DNA of 7,704 bases. It comes from Oligoflexia bacterium (GTDB lineage: Bacteria; Bdellovibrionota; UBA1018). Numbering within the stretch: position 1 is the stretch's first letter; each line of letters begins with the position of its first letter. The position numbers and the translations under genes were made by a program. Below are positions 6,144 through 7,704 of the stretch, one piece after another. A model generated the notes under the pieces. The model saw only the letters and a program-made list of their open reading frames with translations, had not been told where the DNA came from and did no database searches. The DNA is taken from assembly GCA_903854365.1 (NCBI GenBank), contig CAINWE010000463.1:1-7704 (forward strand). The letters are read 5' to 3'.

Positions 6144-6850
6144 AGGGACTTGACGACTCGGGCCGGGTTGCCAGCAATTAAGCTCCGCGGAGGATACTCT
6201 CCCCCAGGCAGCACAGCGCCTGCAGCAATCAGACACCCCCGACCCACCCTGGCTCCTTTTAAAATCGTGCTATTTGCCCCAATCCAAACATCATCGCCAA
6301 TCTCAATCGCACGACCCGGAAAACTCCAGTTCGAATCCCGCGGAAAGACTCCTTGCTCACTCTCCCATTGGCCTGGACGAAAGCGAGCACACAATGACTC
6401 GATCTGAAGTGCCCTCTCATCCGGATCAATCGGATGAGAGTCAAAGTCCTGAATCAAAACGTTCCAACTACTCACCACTCGGGCTCCGAGCCGGACGGTG
6501 GCCCGAGAATAAATGCGAGTATCGCCCAAAATGCAACACGGCCCAATGTCAACTCTGCCCAGTCCGTACGATTCTACCTGCGCGTTTTCGTAAAGGATCG
6601 AGTGATCCCCAATCGAAATCCTCCCATGCGGTCGCTCAGCACTGAGAGAGAAATTTCGCTGAATTCGAACATTTCGACCCAACCGAATCTGATCAGATTG
6701 ACCCAAAACGATCGGTCGCCAAAGACGGCTCCATTCAAAAAGGAGATAGCCCCGACCCATCTTCCAAACCTGATTAGGTCGGTGAGTCACCACCCAGAAG
6801 AATTTCTGAAACACACCCTCGGTCTTCGGTTTCAGTTCGATTTTGTCCAT
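6140..6850 (-). CDS. Left-handed beta-helix acyltransferase, upstream gene of the pair
   Basis: 236 residues from ATG 6850. Hexapeptide-repeat family, so a CoA-dependent acyl (usually acetyl) transfer to a sugar of the glycan or its precursor is expected. After an N-terminal segment of about 55 residues containing FFWVV and RPNQVWKMGRGYLLFEWSRLWRP, the helix turns begin: IRLG, ISIG, VDIG, ATVRLG. DFDSHP (135-140) gives the probable catalytic His 139. A large loop follows (about 141-180, carrying several acidic and arginine residues), longer than in the neighbour, then DDVWIGANSTILKGARVG (186-203) and GNPAR (227-231). The downstream acyltransferase starts inside its stop codon (ATGA), so the two are made together. 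ATG 6856 is only 2 nt after the AGGGAG site, whereas ATG 6850 is 8 nt away and is preferred. Substrate cannot be assigned; the large loop may set acceptor choice. Confidence 0.88.
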   Translation of the reverse strand: MDKIELKPKTEGVFQKFFWVVTHRPNQVWKMGRGYLLFEWSRLWRPIVLGQSDQIRLGRNVRIQRNFSLSAERPHGRISIGDHSILYENAQVESYGLGRVDIGPCCILGDTRIYSRATVRLGARVVSSWNVLIQDFDSHPIDPDERALQIESLCARFRPGQWESEQGVFPRDSNWSFPGRAIEIGDDVWIGANSTILKGARVGRGCLIAAGAVLPGGEYPPRSLIAGNPARVVKSL

Positions 6851-6858
6851 ACCCATGT

Positions 6859-6864
6859 CTCCCT
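6859..6864 (-). promoter_or_regulatory. Shine-Dalgarno site AGGGAG of the upstream acyltransferase
   Basis: AGGGAG on the minus strand stands 2 nt before ATG 6856 and 8 nt before ATG 6850. The spacing favours the second ATG as the start. Confidence 0.55.
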
Positions 6865-6871
6865 ATCCAGA

Positions 6872-6898
6872 CGCGGCGAATGCAAATTTTCTGCCGCG
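6872..6898. promoter_or_regulatory. Dyad CGCGGC / GCCGCG in the divergent intergenic region
   Basis: Two 6-bp GC arms flank 15 AT-richer bases, between the divergent acyltransferase pair and flippase gene. One more matched base lies beyond a mismatch on each side. Spacing and place would suit a dimeric regulator, but this could be chance. I find no convincing -35/-10 pair for either gene in this roughly 98-nt gap. Confidence 0.25.
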
Positions 6899-6938
6899 AC
6901 GCACGGACGAGGAACACTTTCTGCAACGCGCTTAGATC

Positions 6939-6943
6939 AGGAG
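6939..6943 (+). promoter_or_regulatory. Shine-Dalgarno site AGGAG of the flippase gene
   Basis: AGGAG stands 5 nt before ATG 6949 on the plus strand and fixes the start of a frame that is open to the window end. Confidence 0.65.
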
Positions 6944-6948
6944 TCTTT

Positions 6949-7704
6949 ATGCATCTCAAGTCTCATTGGCCACTCTCAATCCCCTATGGGATTTGTTCGA
7001 TGATCAACCTTCTCCTTCCTCTCGTCTTGGTTCGGCTGCTACCCGTCGAGATCATCGGGCAATATAAAATCTACTTCCTCTACTTTACCCTCGGACAGTG
7101 GATTTTTCTGGGTCCAGCCATTCGAAACGGCATCTCCTATTGGCTGCGCAACCCGACTTTTGGCCCTCAAGCGATGCGCGCAGCGTGGACTTTACTCGTT
7201 TTATCCTCGGTCACGCTGGTGACGGGGTTATTTTTAATGAGCGAATCCCTCGCACTTCTCCTCGAAATCTCTGAACTCGAGACCAGACTCCTCGTAGCCA
7301 CCCTTTTCGTATCCGCCCTAGCTTCTTTTTATGAAGAATCCCTGATCGCCCAGGGTCTTGCCTGGAAGGGAGGAATTTTTTACCTGGGCTTCGAAATCCT
7401 CAAGACCGTGATTGTATTAGTCGCTGCAGTGATTTTAAAAACCCTTTTGGGGGTACTCTCTGCTTTTTTGGTGTCTTACTCGCTCAAGCTCATCTGCAGT
7501 CTTGCTCTTGAAAAACGCAAATCCGGTTCGCTTTTTCTCTTCGATTGGACTTGGCATAAAAAAGTCCTCGATTATGTGATTCCGATCTATTTTGCCGCCG
7601 GCATCGGGGTGATTTTAAACTACTCAGATCAGATGATTACCTCAAGGACCCTACCCCCCACTGATTTTGCCTTTTACTCACTCGGATGCCTTGCCCTAGA
7701 TCGG
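6949..7704 (+). CDS. Wzx/MOP-superfamily polysaccharide flippase, N-terminal half (partial)
   Basis: 252 codons from ATG 6949 with no stop to the window end. Typical family members are about 400-500 residues, so roughly half is present. It is very hydrophobic, with about seven likely membrane helices: 8-31, 35-56, 76-105, 113-136, two within 141-187, and 207-225. The start, where a helix leads into LVRLLPVEIIGQYKIYFLYFTLGQ (24-47), matches the family pattern of a first helix, then R-x-L-x-x-x-x-x-G-x-Y. YSDQMITSRTLPPTDFAFYSLG (225-246) resembles the D...L...G-x-Y segment at the start of the second half. The expected job is to flip undecaprenyl-linked oligosaccharide from the cytoplasmic to the periplasmic face, which fits the sugar transferase in the same locus. 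An AGGAG site stands 5 nt before the start. It is divergent from the acyltransferase pair. A related MATE-like exporter cannot be fully excluded from half a protein. Confidence 0.8.
   Translation, partial: MHLKSHWPLSIPYGICSMINLLLPLVLVRLLPVEIIGQYKIYFLYFTLGQWIFLGPAIRNGISYWLRNPTFGPQAMRAAWTLLVLSSVTLVTGLFLMSESLALLLEISELETRLLVATLFVSALASFYEESLIAQGLAWKGGIFYLGFEILKTVIVLVAAVILKTLLGVLSAFLVSYSLKLICSLALEKRKSGSLFLFDWTWHKKVLDYVIPIYFAAGIGVILNYSDQMITSRTLPPTDFAFYSLGCLALDR

Noticed and set aside
6434..7003. Plus-strand open frame of 189 codons leading into the flippase start
   Set aside because: It is antisense to the upstream acyltransferase and runs past the flippase start in another frame. The translation shows no domain and no good ribosome site supports it.
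1..7704. Mobile element, CRISPR, tRNA, rRNA or phage features
   Set aside because: No transposase or integrase motif, no regularly spaced repeats, no cloverleaf and no ribosomal RNA segment could be seen. The strand mixing alone is not evidence of transposition.

Overview
The window looks like part of an envelope polysaccharide locus from a Gram-negative bacterium. The Gram-negative call rests on two secreted outer-membrane beta-barrel proteins. The polysaccharide call rests on a polyprenyl-phosphate sugar-1-phosphate transferase, a membrane GT2 glycosyltransferase, two left-handed beta-helix acyltransferases and the first half of a Wzx/MOP-type flippase. The taxon cannot be fixed from the sequence. 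Small OmpA-like barrels beside glycan genes organised in many short transcription units would suit a Bdellovibrionota or deltaproteobacterial-type genome, but this is a weak guess. I see no tRNA, rRNA, CRISPR array, transposase or insertion-sequence end. No stretch longer than about 215 bases lacks a gene.

Layout from left to right. Positions 1-2717, minus strand: a probable operon reading right to left, with GT2 glycosyltransferase, then an overlapping DUF4091 glycosidase-like protein with a signal peptide, then the first 16 codons of a further gene that runs off the left edge. Positions 2791-2825: a very strong intrinsic terminator on the minus strand, closing the next unit. Positions 2873-4390, minus strand: two tandem paralogous outer-membrane barrel proteins. 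Positions 4391-4529: an AT-rich divergent intergenic region with a perfect TATAAT box and a 13-bp palindrome. Positions 4530-5561, plus strand: the sugar-phosphate transferase, which has the cytoplasmic Rossmann-like and catalytic domains of the long family form but not its N-terminal membrane bundle. Positions 5571-6850, minus strand: two acyltransferases coupled by an ATGA stop/start overlap, converging on the transferase. Positions 6949-7704, plus strand: a flippase cut by the right edge.

Inferred pathway: the sugar transferase puts the first sugar phosphate on undecaprenyl phosphate at the cytoplasmic membrane. The GT2 enzyme extends or decorates the glycan, one or both acyltransferases acylate sugars, and the flippase moves the lipid-linked oligosaccharide across the inner membrane. 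The DUF4091 protein would then act outside the cytoplasm, possibly trimming or remodelling the product. The role of the two barrels in this process is unknown. The least ordinary parts are the GT2/DUF4091 overlapping pair, the shortened sugar transferase with a perfect 10-bp hairpin in its first codons, and the frequent strand switches within one functional locus.
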